Source: Cryomorphaceae bacterium (GTDB lineage Bacteria > Bacteroidota > Bacteroidia > Flavobacteriales > ECT2AJA-044). From it: 64,000 nt of DNA. The notes under the pieces are model-generated. The model searched no databases. It was not told where the DNA came from and was given only the letters and a program-made list of their open reading frames with translations. Numbering within the stretch: position 1 is the stretch's first letter; every line of letters starts with the position of its first letter. A program made the translations under genes and the position numbers. This document shows positions 8,149 through 16,630 of this stretch, piece after piece. The stretch spans positions 2,046,001 through 2,110,000 of the forward strand of contig CP059070.1 in assembly GCA_017798125.1 (NCBI GenBank), written 5' to 3'.

Positions 8149-8576
8149 TTGGGGTCTTGAACGGTCATGCCTTCATGGGCAATCGTTAGACTTTCCACGG
8201 CCCATTCACTGCGATCCGCAACCAAATCTCCAAATTCCACTCTTCGCGGGAAGGCGTCTTTGACTTGCCAGACGCGAACTGGTTCGTGCTGCTCATTGAG
8301 CAACTGGATCAGAATATCCCGACGTTGAACCTTGTTGAGTTCAATGGTCTTCATCCAATCGAAAAATTCATTGTCACCAGCGAAGGTTCCACGCTTCAGG
8401 GTGATGTCAGAATACTTGACCATTCCAGGCATTTTTGACGGGCTGTAAACGGCTTCAGCACCACCGCGATATTCAATGACTTCGACTTCTATAGATAGGC
8501 CGCTCACTTCCGCGAAGGAAATTTTGGAACCGCCCCATTGTACGGTAAAGTGAAAGGAGGGAAGGGGGTAACTCAT
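8145..8576 (-). CDS. Phage/eCIS-type tail tube protein (T4 gp19 / Afp1-like family)
   Basis: A 143-residue member of the contractile-tail inner tube family found in phages, Afp/PVC-type extracellular contractile injection systems and related particles. Diagnostic stretches are SFHFTVQWGG, EVSGLSIEVEVIEYRGGA, the KMPGMVKYSDITLKRGTF segment, and the end VESLTIAHEGM. In eCIS loci this protein polymerises into the tube through which cargo passes. No sheath, baseplate, spike or AAA+ gene is in the window, so it is either isolated or works with a particle encoded elsewhere. It overlaps both neighbours by 4 bases. Confidence 0.92.
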   Translation of the reverse strand: MSYPLPSFHFTVQWGGSKISFAEVSGLSIEVEVIEYRGGAEAVYSPSKMPGMVKYSDITLKRGTFAGDNEFFDWMKTIELNKVQRRDILIQLLNEQHEPVRVWQVKDAFPRRVEFGDLVADRSEWAVESLTIAHEGMTVQDPK

Positions 8577-8878
8577 AATACTGCTATTTCAATGGTTAAT
8601 GTTTTATCGATGCTTTCTTTTCCGGACCAAGGCTGCCAATAGAACAGTTCTATAGAAGTGGTCCCAGTTGCTTTAACTCGAAAAGTGTAGCGCATTCTTC
8701 CGCCACCTCCTGGAGCATTGCTTTCTTCCACGTATTCTTCTTCTACCTTCTCAAGTAATTCATCACTTGACCACTCCCATTGGTATCCGGTGCCTCCGAG
8801 ATAGGGCAGGTCCAAAACAAAGGCATCCCCGGTTTTCAGCTGGAGATTTCGAGGATCTTCAAAGTAGACGACTTCCAT
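8573..8878 (-). CDS. Chagasin-type (I42) cysteine protease inhibitor
   Basis: Inhibitor of papain-like proteases. The three inhibitory loops are visible: GGTGYQWEW (family NPTTGY), PGGGGRMRYTF (GxGG), and FYWQPWSG (family RPW, here QPW). I start at the ATG at 8878 (101 residues) rather than the GTG at 8947, because the intervening bases form a strong terminator hairpin. With the longer start the extra residues would resemble a signal peptide, but that segment is encoded by the hairpin. Without it, the inhibitor stays in the cytoplasm like the two proteases upstream, which it would restrain. Family identity is firm; pairing is inferred. Confidence 0.88.
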   Translation of the reverse strand: MEVVYFEDPRNLQLKTGDAFVLDLPYLGGTGYQWEWSSDELLEKVEEEYVEESNAPGGGGRMRYTFRVKATGTTSIELFYWQPWSGKESIDKTLTIEIAVL

Positions 8879-8890
8879 TCCTTGAAAGGT

Positions 8891-8926
8891 AAAAAAAGCC
8901 GCCAGGAGTACGATACTCCTGCCGGC
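8891..8926 (-). terminator. Intrinsic terminator before the chagasin-like gene
   Basis: Minus strand: GCCGGCAGGAGTA, loop TCG, TACTCCTGGCGGC, then seven T. The 13-bp stem has one mismatch. It lies between the stop of the 138-residue gene (8941) and the inhibitor ATG (8878), about 12 bases before that ATG, leaving no room for a separate promoter after it. It should lower expression of the inhibitor, tube and last gene relative to the proteases unless read through. Confidence 0.85.
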
Positions 8927-8940
8927 CCAAATTGAGGAAA

Positions 8941-9357
8941 TTACCACACGTACATTTCAGTAATGCGGTTATTTTCCAGCTTAATATTCACTGTCCTGTT
9001 CTTGTTTTCGGCCATGCCGGCAACAATAGTAAAGGCAGCGACAGCACTGTTGTGGTCAGGTTCGAACTTCTTCCAGCCCATCCCGGAGATATACGCCCAC
9101 GAATTGCGCGCACCATCGGTTCCGTAGAGCGAAGTGATCTTCTTTCCATTGTGCCAAGTACCGGAGCCGAAGGCCTCTTGGTCATTTCCAAAAGACTCTT
9201 CGGGCGGTATCTGCGCGGGTCGTTCTTCGGTGGAAAAAGCCCCGGAATTAACCCCTTCTGAAGGCGGGTCTACACTGGGTGCATCCGCTGGGGTAGCTTG
9301 TGCCGCCTTAGTTGTATCTGGCGGCGTATCTGTTGGTTTTGTTGATTTTTTAGCCAT
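8941..9357 (-). CDS. Disordered N-terminus plus WAY/YVW C-terminal module
   Basis: A 138-residue protein in two parts. Residues 1-65 are rich in Pro, Thr, Ser and acidic residues and look disordered. Residues 68-138 match the C-terminal end of the neighbouring papain-like protease: shared landmarks are a Trp start, RNSWAYISGMGWKK versus RNAWAYITGEGWKK, and an identical final YVW. No signal peptide. Function unknown; the shared module could be a localisation, delivery or binding tag. It follows the protease gene by 14 bases and precedes a terminator. Confidence 0.82.
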   Translation of the reverse strand: MAKKSTKPTDTPPDTTKAAQATPADAPSVDPPSEGVNSGAFSTEERPAQIPPEESFGNDQEAFGSGTWHNGKKITSLYGTDGARNSWAYISGMGWKKFEPDHNSAVAAFTIVAGMAENKNRTVNIKLENNRITEMYVW

Positions 9358-9371
9358 TTTTTATTGCTTTA

Positions 9372-10499
9372 TTACCACACGTAGGCGGTGGTGATTTCGC
9401 CTTTATTGATGTAGAGCTTACAGCTGCGATTACCCGCTTTTGCTGTGGTCAGCTGAGCCACGAGGTTGATGAAGCCGTTCTCATCGCGGTTCGAGATTTT
9501 CTTCCATCCCTCACCCGTGATGTAGGCCCAAGCGTTCCGGTTGTTCTGCTGTACCCAGAGTCCAGTGACCTTGACGCTGTTCAACCAGCCGGTATCTACT
9601 ATTCCGTTGATGCCCCACATTTTATTGTCGATGCCAACTTGACCGTATCCTATACGGAAATAGCCATTGTCTCCCCAGCCGGTACCCCAGCTGTTCTTGC
9701 AAATCCAAGCTTGTTGCGCATCACTGTAGCCAACAACGCAGACACAGTGCCCCCCTCTTGAGGTTGCTCCTGCTGATTTGCGATAGACTCCAGTTCGGTA
9801 GCCAAAGAAGTCTGAATACACTGTATAGCATGCGATCAGTGGACCTTTGGTTGAGATCCAGTCCTTCATGGCGTTGATGTTGGTGATTTCAGTGCTGCCA
9901 CTGATCTTCGTCACTCGACTGGCCCAATCACTGCAACGTCCGCTGCAGTTCTGGTCACCCGCTGTGTACGGATAGCAGGCCTCGTCCGTTACACCCGTGT
10001 TCTGGTAATGCGAGAGAGCTGGTGGGACCCACCAACCTCCGTTGGAACCACCACATCGCCGTCCTTCAGAGCGTGCGTGACAGTAGAATAAATGAGCTTC
10101 TGAATAATCCACCGCTAGGTTGGGATTGTTCTTGGCTCGTCGTTCAGTTCCTTCGACCGCTGCAACGGTTCCAAAGGCGACGCAACTTCCACAACTCCCT
10201 TGGTTTTTCACCGGAGTGATGTAATTTGCACCGTTTACATTGCGTAAATCATAGGCCCCGGGTGCTCCGAAACCGCCGTCGTTACCGCTCATTGCCGTGA
10301 GGTACGATTGAAAGTTTTGGGCCGAAAGGGCCTCTTTTTCTTCCATGTTGGGTTCATCGGGCCCGGGCGTATAGCCCAAGTAAGCTTGCTGCTCCTTGGC
10401 CGTCAATTCCAACATGAAGTTTGATCCCGCTTCCCAAGAGGCATTCTCCTGGGAGAGGGTGTCCTGAAGTGCTTTCAGGGCTTTTTGTCCTTTTTCCAT
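9372..10499 (-). CDS. Papain-like (C1A) cysteine protease with C-terminal WAY/YVW module
   Basis: A 375-residue cysteine peptidase. A short N-terminal propeptide-like region (LTAKEQQAYLGYTPGPDEP, residues 32-50) leads into the mature fold at about residue 80. The active site is NQGSCGSCVAF with Cys106, GGHCVCVVGY with His251, and ICKNSWGTGWG with Asn269; the oxyanion Gln is Q100. Residues 305-375 form an extra module shared with the next gene. There is no Sec signal, which is odd for a C1A protease and suggests a cytoplasmic role or export by another route. Catalysis should be intact. Confidence 0.93.
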   Translation of the reverse strand: MEKGQKALKALQDTLSQENASWEAGSNFMLELTAKEQQAYLGYTPGPDEPNMEEKEALSAQNFQSYLTAMSGNDGGFGAPGAYDLRNVNGANYITPVKNQGSCGSCVAFGTVAAVEGTERRAKNNPNLAVDYSEAHLFYCHARSEGRRCGGSNGGWWVPPALSHYQNTGVTDEACYPYTAGDQNCSGRCSDWASRVTKISGSTEITNINAMKDWISTKGPLIACYTVYSDFFGYRTGVYRKSAGATSRGGHCVCVVGYSDAQQAWICKNSWGTGWGDNGYFRIGYGQVGIDNKMWGINGIVDTGWLNSVKVTGLWVQQNNRNAWAYITGEGWKKISNRDENGFINLVAQLTTAKAGNRSCKLYINKGEITTAYVW

Positions 10500-10532
10500 T
10501 GGATAAAAATTGAGTTAGACTTAGGTGATTTA

Positions 10533-11381
10533 TTATTGACAGAATTGTCCAGTATTGACCCATTCGGCGCTCAGCATGGTCCAGAAGTCCTGGGTGAGGT
10601 AGCGTCGGACATAGTCGTAGGGGAGCCAGCCGTAGCCGTCTTCGCCCCATTCCGTGCCCCATGAATTTCGAATGAGAAAGGAACCGCCGTTGCGGTTGTC
10701 GTCGTAGCCACACATCACTACGGCATGGCCACCGCGGAGTCGATCGCCCTCTTGCGGAACGGGGATATCTCCATTGAGTTGTGCTTGCTGAATGCTGTCG
10801 TAGACGCTGAATCCGAACATTATAGCCAATCCACTAGCCATGGCTTGACAGAGATCCTCAACAAGGGCTTGTCCTCGACGATCTCCACCGTCAAAGCGGA
10901 AATAAGTTAGCGCTTGAAAGTTTTGTCCAAAAGCGTAGTGAAATGCTTCAGGCTCCTCTTCGTATTTAGCAATGTCGTAGGGGTAAAACTCCTCAGGGGG
11001 CACACCGAAAAGGGTCATCGCGCCCATTGTAGTGCGTAAATAAGCTCCGGTATCACCCGTCCATTTCAGCAGATTGCGCGTCACTTTATACAAGAATAGG
11101 CGGGAACCTAGTTCATGACGCCCGTGCGCGCGTTGTTGATAGTAGCAGTAAAGTGAGGTTCCGGCGTGGGCAGTACAGCTCCCGAGTGAACCTTGTTGTT
11201 GTATGGGTGGGAAAAACCCTCTATTGTCGACGAGCTCTGGTCTTTTGTCTTTCCGGAACTCTGTTTTCTCGAGCAGTTTCTCCACCGGATTCAGGGCTTT
11301 ATCGGCCGTTGAATTCGGTCTGAAATCTTTAAAACTGGGCAGGTCGGGCATCCAACCCATCCCTTGCAAAGGCATGGACAT
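10533..11381 (-). CDS. Papain-like (C1A) cysteine protease, second type
   Basis: A 282-residue C1 peptidase with the bacterial/viral-type opening GWMPDLPSFKDFRPN. The active site is QQQGSLGSCTAHA with Cys69, RGGHAVVMCGY with His219, and FLIRNSWGTEWGEDGYGWLP with Asn239 visible in the RNSWG motif. It lacks the long propeptide and the C-terminal module of its neighbour, and no signal peptide is seen. First gene of the minus-strand island; the next protease gene follows after 33 bases. Low similarity between the two proteases argues against a recent duplication. Confidence 0.92.
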   Translation of the reverse strand: MSMPLQGMGWMPDLPSFKDFRPNSTADKALNPVEKLLEKTEFRKDKRPELVDNRGFFPPIQQQGSLGSCTAHAGTSLYCYYQQRAHGRHELGSRLFLYKVTRNLLKWTGDTGAYLRTTMGAMTLFGVPPEEFYPYDIAKYEEEPEAFHYAFGQNFQALTYFRFDGGDRRGQALVEDLCQAMASGLAIMFGFSVYDSIQQAQLNGDIPVPQEGDRLRGGHAVVMCGYDDNRNGGSFLIRNSWGTEWGEDGYGWLPYDYVRRYLTQDFWTMLSAEWVNTGQFCQ

Positions 11382-11564
11382 CAGTCATCGCATTTAAGTA
11401 TTCGACATGCACACCACCTCACGGTGGGATGTGAAACTAGGTTGCGATCCTCTCTTTTTTAGGTGGCGGGGTTGAGGAGAGGTCAGTCCTAAATATGCAA
11501 GATGTAAGACAGGTGTTTCGTGACCGAGCGGAAGTCCATGATGCTCAAAGCCAAAGTAGATAAA

Positions 11565-11585
11565 CTTCCTGCAATCAGCAGGAAG
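11565..11585. other. Perfect inverted repeat in the divergent intergenic region
   Basis: CTTCCTGC, AATCA, GCAGGAAG: an 8-bp perfect hairpin about 45 bases before the amidase ATG, in the 247-base gap between the protease island and the amidase. No T-run follows, so it is not a terminator. It could be an operator or a 5' UTR hairpin. The rest of the gap holds no clear promoter match that I can defend. Confidence 0.4.
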
Positions 11586-11628
11586 ATGGAAGTTAGGAAA
11601 ATATTAACTTCAAGCCAAAACACCACCG

Positions 11629-12243
11629 ATGGGACAATTTTTATGGCTGCTGGACAATGGTCACGGCGGCGTCATGGATGGCGTATACCAAACGCCAGGG
11701 AAGCGAAGCCCTCTTTGGGACGACGGCACCCAACTCTTTGAAGGAGAGTTCAATAGAGCTATTGTTAACCGCTTAATCGAACTGTGTGTACCCGAGGGTA
11801 TCCGGTACCAAAACATTGTTCCCGAGCTCGAGGATGTGAGTTTGGGAGAGCGTGTGAGGAGAGCGAATGCGTACCATCCTCAAGACTCCTGTATTTACGT
11901 TAGCGTGCACAGCAATGCTGGCGGAGGGCGAGGGTATGAGGTATTTACGAGTAAGGGCGAGACTCGTTCGGACCGTGTGGCTACGGTATTTTTCGACCAC
12001 TTTAAACAGCAATTCCCGCACAAAGCTATGCGAAGTGATGTCTCCGATGGAGACGTCGACAAGGAGGCTAATTTCTACGTGCTTCGAAAGACCTTGATGC
12101 CAGCGGTCCTCACGGAGAACTTTTTTATGGATAATGAAGAGGAATGTAAGGATATCTTGATGACTCGGGAGGGACGGGATAAAATAGCGATGGCCCATTT
12201 TACAGCCATGCAACACATTGAAGCAAACGGTCTACCAGGGTAA
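11629..12243 (+). CDS. N-acetylmuramoyl-L-alanine amidase, phage-endolysin-like (Amidase_3)
   Basis: Zinc amidase that cuts the stem peptide from muramic acid in peptidoglycan. The 204-residue protein is just the catalytic domain: LLDNGHGG (zinc His), FEGEFNRAIVNRL (zinc Glu), SVHSNAGGG (zinc His) and LTENFFMDNEEE near residue 165 (catalytic Glu). The TPGKRSP stretch resembles phage-type enzymes of Bacteroidota. No signal peptide. It is divergent from the protease/tube island and its end overlaps the convergent methyltransferase gene by 12 bases. A role with the tube protein is only inferred from position. Confidence 0.88.
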   Translation: MGQFLWLLDNGHGGVMDGVYQTPGKRSPLWDDGTQLFEGEFNRAIVNRLIELCVPEGIRYQNIVPELEDVSLGERVRRANAYHPQDSCIYVSVHSNAGGGRGYEVFTSKGETRSDRVATVFFDHFKQQFPHKAMRSDVSDGDVDKEANFYVLRKTLMPAVLTENFFMDNEEECKDILMTREGRDKIAMAHFTAMQHIEANGLPG

Positions 12244-13521
12244 AGCCCCGGCCTCTAAAGATGAAGGGTGTTTGCGTAAACGATAGCCCTTGGGATATCC
12301 GTTGTTGATTCGGCCGCGAACTTGTTTGCCCATTCCTAAGGGTACGTCCCGATATGCGAGAACGACCATTCCTGGGTCCGTGGCCTCAATGCGGAGATCT
12401 CCACCGTGGAGATAGGACAAGGCTTGGTCTCGGTCGAGTTCGATGTGCGGAAGATCGACCCGGCATGCACGGCTCCAAACGGCCTCTGTGGTAGGCCTAA
12501 GTTCACCCCCTTTTTCCTCGCTCAGTTGAGGGCCTTTTGAAATATATCTAATACCATTTAGGAGTACTTCACGAGGTGTTTGAGTGGCCTTCAGGGCCCA
12601 TGGAACTTCAGGAGCACCAGTAGACGAGCGCACATCGCTAGAGACAAGAGTCCCCGGTTTTTGAAGAAGGGTAAAGAAAAATCCTTCACCACGCACTTGA
12701 TCCGTATAGCATTGATATCCAAAGCGCTCGGCGTTTCCAATGCGCTCAATTCCCCAGTCTCGGTTTAAAGGAACCTCTAAGACTCGAGCATTCAAATGTG
12801 ACCAAGCATCAAGATTCTCAGCGGGATCAAAGGTACAAGTAGAGTAAAGCAAGAATCCGCCAGGTTTTAAGGCAGGCCATACGTCGTCCAAGATTTGGCT
12901 TTGTCGGGTGCTGCACTGTTGGCCTGACTCCGGAGTCCACTCCTTCCGCGCAGTCTCATCTTTGCGAAACATTCCTTCTCCTGAACAGGGCGCGTCGACG
13001 ACCACTAGATCGAAGGTCTCTTCATGCGGAGTGAAATGCTCCGGCGCATTATTGGTCACGGCAATACGCGGGCTTCCCCAGCGCAGAACGTTTTCCTTTA
13101 AAATAGATGCCCGTTTCGGAATGATTTCGTTGGCCGTGATGTAATGTGAATCGGGTAGACACTGGTCTAGAAGGAGGGTTTTTCCTCCGGGAGCTGCCGA
13201 AAGATCCAATGCGTGGGCGCTTTCCGGTAAAATCGCTCCAAGATGAAGAAGAGCTTGCTCGAGCAACATGCTGCTTGGTTCTTGAACGTAGTATACGCCG
13301 GCATGCCACCAAGGATCGGCGGCAAAAACGGGTCTGTGATCAAGATAGTACCCGTGGGAGCTCCACGCGACCGGTTCTAGGTCTGGAGCAGGACGCTTCC
13401 AGGAATTCCAACGAATACTCAGTGTTGGGTCTTCATCTAAGGACTTGAGAAGGTTTGTCGCACGCAGAGGTGCATCGCGCCGTAGGCGCAAAACAAATTC
13501 TTCCGGTAGGGGGGTGTTCAC
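12232..13521 (-). CDS. RsmF-like rRNA (cytosine-C5) methyltransferase
   Basis: SAM-dependent NOL1/NOP2/Sun family enzyme that methylates cytosine in rRNA. Landmarks in the 429 residues are YYVQEPSSML, the SAM site LDLSAAPGGKTLLL, VVVDAPCSGEGMFRKD with the first conserved Cys, and LYSTCTFDPAEN with the catalytic Cys. The C-terminal third is a PUA-like RNA-binding region as in RsmF. The start is GTG at 13521. A copy of the dispersed element (13473-13489) encodes RLRRDA near the N-terminus. Last gene of the kinase-mscS-DUF427 operon. The exact target base is not readable. Confidence 0.9.
   Translation of the reverse strand: MNTPLPEEFVLRLRRDAPLRATNLLKSLDEDPTLSIRWNSWKRPAPDLEPVAWSSHGYYLDHRPVFAADPWWHAGVYYVQEPSSMLLEQALLHLGAILPESAHALDLSAAPGGKTLLLDQCLPDSHYITANEIIPKRASILKENVLRWGSPRIAVTNNAPEHFTPHEETFDLVVVDAPCSGEGMFRKDETARKEWTPESGQQCSTRQSQILDDVWPALKPGGFLLYSTCTFDPAENLDAWSHLNARVLEVPLNRDWGIERIGNAERFGYQCYTDQVRGEGFFFTLLQKPGTLVSSDVRSSTGAPEVPWALKATQTPREVLLNGIRYISKGPQLSEEKGGELRPTTEAVWSRACRVDLPHIELDRDQALSYLHGGDLRIEATDPGMVVLAYRDVPLGMGKQVRGRINNGYPKGYRLRKHPSSLEAGALPW
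13473..13489 (+). repeat. Dispersed hairpin element, copy 2 (N = C:G)
   Basis: CATCGCGCCGTAGGCGC, identical to copy 1, inside the rRNA methyltransferase gene, again encoding RLRRD. Confidence 0.75.
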
Positions 13522-13803
13522 TTATTCAACCACTTCGACCCCGCGCCAAAAGGCCACGTAGTTCTTGATTTTCTCAGCGGCACTCTTGGTGTTGGGGTAG
13601 TACCAAGAGGCGTTTTCATTGACCTCACCGTCTACTTTGACGTGACGGTAACTCGCTGTTCCTTTCCAAGGGCAAACAGTATGGTAGTCGCTGTCTGAGA
13701 AGAATTCGGACTTAATGGATTCTGGTGGGAAATAGTGATTGTTTTCTACGACAATCGTGTCTTCTGATTCTGCAATCACTTGTCCTTTCCAAATAGCTTT
13801 CAT
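13522..13803 (-). CDS. DUF427 family protein
   Basis: A 93-residue single-domain protein of the DUF427 family. Recognisable segments are MKAIWKGQVIAES, NHYFPPESIKSEFF, the conserved HTVCPWKGTASYR core with its Cys, Trp and Lys, ASWYYPNTKSAAEKIKNYVAFW and the GVEV end. The family has a small beta-barrel fold; its function is unknown. It overlaps mscS by 4 bases and is adjacent to the rRNA methyltransferase start. Confidence 0.93.
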   Translation of the reverse strand: MKAIWKGQVIAESEDTIVVENNHYFPPESIKSEFFSDSDYHTVCPWKGTASYRHVKVDGEVNENASWYYPNTKSAAEKIKNYVAFWRGVEVVE

Positions 13804-14624
13804 GCTTGTGCGTTTTGATGGAGATGTACATCTCGTTGTGGGAATGGAATAACGATTCCCGCAGCCTCAAGTTCAATTTTTCCTCGTTCGATACAATCGA
13901 AGTAAACATCCCAATAATCATCTGGGTGACAGTGTGGTCGTGCGGCAATTTCGACAGAACTGTCTCCCAGGCCGGATACGCCTACAAATGGAGCTGGGTC
14001 CTCTAAAGATTTGGGATGTTCGCTCAAAACTTTGAGCAGGACCTCTTTGGCCTTAGCTATATCGTCGCTGTAGCTAATTCCAAAGGTTAGATCAATCCGG
14101 ACGAACTCCTTGGCACTATAGTTCTTCATGGAGCCATTACTCAGAGCTCCGTTGGGAAGAATGACCAAGCGGTTTTGTGGAGTCAAAATCTTGGTGACAA
14201 AAATCTGGATCTCTTCAACGACCCCTAAGTGTCCCTGAGCCTCGATTAAATCGCCCACTTTGAAGGGCTTGAAGATCAAGAGCAATACACCACCGGCTAA
14301 ATTGGCAAGCGATCCTTGAAAGGCGAGTCCAATGGCTAAACCCGCGGCACCGAGTACGGCGACAAAAGACGTGGTTGCAATTCCGACCATTCCGGCCACA
14401 GAAATGACCAGAAGTGCCTTTAAGCCCCAACTCACCAAACTTTTCATGAAGGGGCGCAAGGTCTCATCGACATCCCTTTTCTCCATGATTTTAACGGTCT
14501 GTTTGGTGATGACCTTGATGATGCGCAATCCAATAATGAGGACCAGGATGGCGCCAACGACCTTGGGGCCAAATTCTGTTAACAGGTTCCAACCTTTTTC
14601 AGTCAACTGATCGATGTTTTCCAT
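13800..14624 (-). CDS. MscS-type small mechanosensitive channel
   Basis: A 274-residue inner-membrane channel that opens on hypo-osmotic stretch. Three membrane segments: residues about 18-38, 65-85 and the pore helix 89-115, rich in Gly and Ala (FVAVLGAAGLAIGLAFQGSLANLAGG), then the beta domain with GDLIEAQGHLGVVEEIQIF and ILPNGALSNG, and an alpha/beta C-terminal domain. The length is typical of E. coli MscS. It is placed 1 base after a hybrid histidine kinase gene, so the two may be co-regulated. Confidence 0.95.
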   Translation of the reverse strand: MENIDQLTEKGWNLLTEFGPKVVGAILVLIIGLRIIKVITKQTVKIMEKRDVDETLRPFMKSLVSWGLKALLVISVAGMVGIATTSFVAVLGAAGLAIGLAFQGSLANLAGGVLLLIFKPFKVGDLIEAQGHLGVVEEIQIFVTKILTPQNRLVILPNGALSNGSMKNYSAKEFVRIDLTFGISYSDDIAKAKEVLLKVLSEHPKSLEDPAPFVGVSGLGDSSVEIAARPHCHPDDYWDVYFDCIERGKIELEAAGIVIPFPQRDVHLHQNAQA

Positions 14625-14625
14625 T

Positions 14626-16527
14626 CTATAGCGTATTAAAATGTTGTTGGATCATGTCCTGGACGATCTGAATGGTGAAGGGTTTGGCGATAAAGTCGGA
14701 CATACCGGCTTCAATACATCGCTGTTGGTCTTCTACCATGGCGTTCGCCGTCATGGCTATGATCAAGGGTTTATGTTGCTTGTCCGAAGATAGAATTTTT
14801 CGGGTCGAATCCAGTCCGTCCATTTCAGGCATTTCCATGTCCATAAAGACTAAGTCGAAATCGATCTGTTCGCAAAGTTCATGGGCTTCCAATCCGTTCG
14901 CTGCCAAGTTTGGTTCATATCCGAGTTTCCCAAGCATGTGGGTAATCACTTTTTGATTGATCGGATTGTCTTCGGCAACCAAGATCCGAACTCGGTTTTC
15001 GCCTTCTTCGGGCTTTACCTCTTGGCGGAATAAATTGTCCGACTCAGACTCTGTGTCGATTCGATGATCAAGGCCCAGCGCTTTCGCAATTTGCTTGTAC
15101 AACCGCAGCCTGCTGACCGGTTTTGTCAAATACCCATTCAATTCCGCTCGATCGTCTTGATGAATCAAATCGCCAATACTGGAGAGAATAATCACCGGCA
15201 GGTCTTTTTTAGAGAACTCGTGTCGGATGTTTTCGGTCCATTGGAGACCGTCCAAATCAGGCATATTCATATCCACCAAGGCCAAGTCGAAGTTTTTCTC
15301 ACCGTCCTTTACCCACCGCAAGGCCTCCAATGGGTCTGTAGTGCTCTCAAAGCGGACATCTAGAGGAGCCAATTGTTTTTCTAGAATCTTCAAGTTCGTT
15401 TTGTTGTCATCCAACAGGAGTAGATTCTTGTGTTCTAATTGGTGAAGGTCAATGATGTGTTTTTTAGCGGAAAGCTCTGTGCCTTTTACCAGTGGGACTG
15501 TAAAGAAGAAGCTCGTCCCTTTTCCTTCGGTGCTGCGAACCCAGATGCGTCCTCCAAGAGCTTCAACAATCTTTTTACATATGGCCAAACCAAGGCCCGT
15601 GCCGCCGTATCGTCGAGTAGTGGAGGCGTCTACCTGGGTAAAGCTCTGAAAGAGTCGGTGCAATCGATCCTCCGGAATACCGATACCGGTATCTTCCAAG
15701 TGAAAGAGAAGTTCTGGACCCCGTTCCGTTCGCTGCGCACTCACATTCAAATAGATTTCGCCTTTTTCGGTGAACTTGACGGCGTTGTTGGCCAAGTTGA
15801 CTAGGACTTGGCGTAAGCGCGTGGAATCGGAGATCATAGAATGGGGGACATCCTCTTCGAGGAAGTACATTAATTCCAAGTTCTTAGAACGCGCAACACT
15901 GCTGATCAAATCAAAAGTATCTTCCACGATATCAGCCACATAGAACTCGGCGTGTTCCAATTCCAACTTTCCGGATTCAATCTTGGAGTAGTCCAAGATG
16001 TTGTTAATCACCCCGAGCAGATTCTCTCCAGAGACCTTGATGGTGCGCACGTAGTCATCTTGCTCTTCAGATAGTTTCGTCTCCGCCAATAATCCCGACA
16101 TGCCAATCACCGCATTCATCGGTGTGCGAATTTCGTGACTCATGGTTGACAGGAACTGCGACTTTGCTCGAGCACCGGCTTCCGCTTCTTCTTTGGCCGC
16201 AATGAGTTCTTGCTCATATTCTTCGCGCCTCTTGACCTCTATTTCGAGCTGGACCTTTTGCTTTTCAAGTTTTTGAGTGCGCTCAATGACTTTGTCTTCT
16301 AGAGACCGATTGTATTCAATAAGTCGGTCTTCGCGGCGGCCGGCAAAAGAGGCAAAAAGGCCCAAAAAGAAGGGTGCGGTGTCGATAATGAGAAGAAGGC
16401 CGTCTTGGTGATGCAGTTCTGTAATGGAGAGCTCTGGATGGTCTTGGGCGCGAATAATGGTCGCTACCAGCGGGAAGAACAATCCGAACAGCGCTCCGTA
16501 GAGCGTATATCGAAGGGTGGAGTTCAT
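14626..16527 (-). CDS. Hybrid sensor histidine kinase with two receiver domains
   Basis: A 633-residue membrane kinase. Order: membrane segment about residues 7-27, short periplasmic loop, second segment about 46-63, coiled coil 70-125, HisKA with [14 protein letters not shown] (phospho-His near residue 132), HATPase with [16 protein letters not shown] and GGTGLGL, then two receiver domains. Receiver 1 has [15 protein letters not shown] and YLTKPVS; receiver 2 has [22 protein letters not shown] and FIAKPF. All phospho-acceptor residues are intact. There is no recognisable sensor domain beyond the short loop. No cognate regulator adjoins; the operon continues with mscS. Confidence 0.92.
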   Translation of the reverse strand: MNSTLRYTLYGALFGLFFPLVATIIRAQDHPELSITELHHQDGLLLIIDTAPFFLGLFASFAGRREDRLIEYNRSLEDKVIERTQKLEKQKVQLEIEVKRREEYEQELIAAKEEAEAGARAKSQFLSTMSHEIRTPMNAVIGMSGLLAETKLSEEQDDYVRTIKVSGENLLGVINNILDYSKIESGKLELEHAEFYVADIVEDTFDLISSVARSKNLELMYFLEEDVPHSMISDSTRLRQVLVNLANNAVKFTEKGEIYLNVSAQRTERGPELLFHLEDTGIGIPEDRLHRLFQSFTQVDASTTRRYGGTGLGLAICKKIVEALGGRIWVRSTEGKGTSFFFTVPLVKGTELSAKKHIIDLHQLEHKNLLLLDDNKTNLKILEKQLAPLDVRFESTTDPLEALRWVKDGEKNFDLALVDMNMPDLDGLQWTENIRHEFSKKDLPVIILSSIGDLIHQDDRAELNGYLTKPVSRLRLYKQIAKALGLDHRIDTESESDNLFRQEVKPEEGENRVRILVAEDNPINQKVITHMLGKLGYEPNLAANGLEAHELCEQIDFDLVFMDMEMPEMDGLDSTRKILSSDKQHKPLIIAMTANAMVEDQQRCIEAGMSDFIAKPFTIQIVQDMIQQHFNTL

Positions 16528-16579
16528 AGCGTTGTTTTGAGAGGGCTAGTGAATGTACGACTTCTCGCAGATTAGAAAC

Positions 16580-16611
16580 AAAAAAAGGCCACCTCTAGAG
16601 GTAGCCTTTTC
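16580..16611 (-). terminator. htpG terminator
   Basis: Minus strand: AAAAGGCTACCTCTAGAGGTGGCC then seven T. The stem is about 10 bp around TCTAGA, with a T-rich tail. It lies 20 bases after the htpG stop. The A-run on the other arm could also make it work toward the kinase side, though that gene starts its transcript elsewhere. Confidence 0.85.
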
Positions 16612-16630
16612 ACTTGATATTGTTCCATGC

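Noticed and set aside
8879-8947. N-terminal extension of the inhibitor from GTG with signal-peptide-like residues
   Set aside because: This DNA is a strong terminator hairpin, so the hydrophobic residues are probably a by-product.
11520-11741. 73-residue frame before the amidase
   Set aside because: It overlaps the amidase in another frame, its protein has no recognisable pattern, and the amidase motifs are clear.
14109-14126. TTGGCACTATAG inside mscS as a sigma-54-like promoter
   Set aside because: The -12 position has TTC, and there is no gene start downstream on that strand.
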